14,119 nt of DNA from Thermoplasmata archaeon (GTDB taxonomy: Archaea > Thermoplasmatota > Thermoplasmata > Lutacidiplasmatales > UBA184). The DNA is taken from positions 1 to 14,119 of the forward strand of contig JASHTC010000006.1 of assembly GCA_030040755.1 (NCBI GenBank). The letters run 5' to 3'. Below the pieces are notes generated by a model, which was not told where the DNA came from, did not search any database, and saw only the letters and a list, made by a program, of their open reading frames with translations. The translations under genes were made by a program, and so were the position numbers. Below are positions 13,404-14,119 of the stretch, one piece after another (the first letter of the stretch is position 1; each line of letters starts with the position of its first letter).

Positions 13404-14119
13404 GTGGTCGCAAGGCCGAAGCCGTGGCTCATCACTGCGGTCGTTACGCTGGCCGTGGTGGCCTGGGTCAGTAGCGGGGCTCCGGCGGCTGTGAGCCACG
13501 CTGCCGAGACGCCTGCGGGACCGTCAACTGCTACGGTGACGCCGTCGAGCCCCGCCCCGTCCTCCTCCCCATCCGCCCCCTCACCTGCCTCAACTGGAAC
13601 GCCCAACGCCGCGGCCACCCTAGCGTCCAACGCGCTGGCCGCCGCGCGCGCGGCCGACGTGAATCCGGACCTAGTCTACGTACCGCGCCCATCGGCGACT
13701 CCCGCACAAATGGCCGAGGTGGAAGACACGGGCACGGTCGCCCCACTGTACACGGCTAACCCCGCCCCGATGGGGTTGGCGTATTACGGGCTGAACGGGA
13801 CCGGCACAGGGCCCCCGACCGCCACGACCCTCACGACCACCGCTCTGAAGGGCTCGGTCGACGTGAACGCCCTCTCGGGCGAGGACCTCTACCAAGCGGA
13901 GCCCGCCAGTTACAGCATCCAGATGAACGCGGTCCTAACGGACGTGACGCTGTTCGGGACTCCGGGGTACACGTTTTGGACCCAGGACATCGCCACCTAC
14001 TTCCCGTCGACCCAGACGCTGATGCTAGTCACGAACATCTGGAACTTCTCCGCCGTGCAGCTCTCTCCCAACTACCTCTATGCCACCAGCGGAGAGTTCA
14101 GCGCCGACGATTTCAGCGA
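13404..14119 (+). CDS. Thermopsin-family (peptidase A5) secreted acid protease, 3' end cut by the window
   Basis: The N-terminal 238 residues of an extracellular protease; the frame runs off the window edge. Residues 1-34 form a signal peptide: a basic start (ARPKP), a hydrophobic core (WLITAVVTLAVVAWV) and small residues before a likely cut near SHA-AE. A Ser/Pro/Thr-rich linker follows (about 35-72). The thermopsin domain then begins with PAPMGLAYYGLN, continues with a GSVDVNALS segment, SYSIQMNAVLTDVTLFG and YTFWTQDIATYF, and goes on to NIWNFSAV, all typical of A5 peptidases of thermoacidophilic archaea. These act outside the cell at low pH on proteins. The catalytic residues of the family are not something I can point to. 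The GTG is the first standard start after an in-frame TAA at 13371, with GGAG 6 bases upstream. Confidence 0.88.
   Translation, partial: MVARPKPWLITAVVTLAVVAWVSSGAPAAVSHAAETPAGPSTATVTPSSPAPSSSPSAPSPASTGTPNAAATLASNALAAARAADVNPDLVYVPRPSATPAQMAEVEDTGTVAPLYTANPAPMGLAYYGLNGTGTGPPTATTLTTTALKGSVDVNALSGEDLYQAEPASYSIQMNAVLTDVTLFGTPGYTFWTQDIATYFPSTQTLMLVTNIWNFSAVQLSPNYLYATSGEFSADDFS

Noticed and set aside
12776..13630. Upstream extension of the minus-strand frame containing the 150-aa protein, which could make a 435-aa protein
   Set aside because: The added part is rich in Gly, Pro and Arg, contains the G/C hairpin, overlaps the thermopsin gene on the other strand and shows no domain. A strong ribosome-binding site supports the start at 12775.
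1..14119. CRISPR arrays or insertion sequences
   Set aside because: No regularly spaced repeats, transposase motifs or terminal inverted repeats with target duplications were seen.

Overview
The window is GC-rich and archaeal. It opens with a zinc-ribbon RNase P protein (Rnp4/Rpp21) and a tRNA-Leu(CAA) that lacks an encoded CCA. It carries TATA-type promoters placed at leaderless or near-leaderless distances, and it closes with a secreted thermopsin-family (A5) acid protease. Thermopsin plus high GC suggests an acid-tolerant member of Thermoplasmata, perhaps a terrestrial lineage of the Lutacidiplasmatales/TMEG kind. That placement is inference, not proof.

Layout: (1) 1-532 (+): rnp4 then tRNA-Leu. 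(2) 533-2003: a small AT-richer islet holding one minus-strand AAA-type ATPase. Its promoter is a perfect TATA palindrome. A 15-bp copy of the tRNA-Leu 3' end lies at 1825-1839, as expected of att sites around a tRNA-integrated element. (3) 2004-3989 (-): a class III adenylate cyclase fused to a TolB-like domain and TPR repeats, with a GTG start that looks leaderless. (4) 4391-11513 (+): a tight six-gene operon for a membrane complex of the hydrogenase-4 / energy-converting hydrogenase-related type, in the order hyfC-hyfE-hyfF-hyfG-hyfHI-hyfB. (5) 11847-12775 (-): a two-gene operon of an unrecognised 150-aa helical protein and a universal stress protein. (6) 13404-end (+): thermopsin-like protease, cut by the window edge.

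The centrepiece is the Hyf-like operon. All membrane modules (NuoH-like, HyfE, and two antiporter-like subunits with their conserved Glu and Lys residues) look intact. The hydrophilic small subunit keeps its four proximal-cluster cysteines and is fused to a ferredoxin-like domain with ligands for exactly one [4Fe-4S] cluster. The large subunit has lost all NiFe ligands: the first CxxC reads A-G-N-F in an otherwise preserved framework, and the protein stops where the C-terminal DPCxxC should begin. The quinone-site His and Tyr of complex I NuoD also appear to be absent. The complex therefore looks like an ion-pumping machine, fed by an iron-sulphur relay, whose electron acceptor or donor is not H2 and cannot be named from sequence. 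No formate dehydrogenase, NADH module or hydrogenase maturation gene is present in the window.
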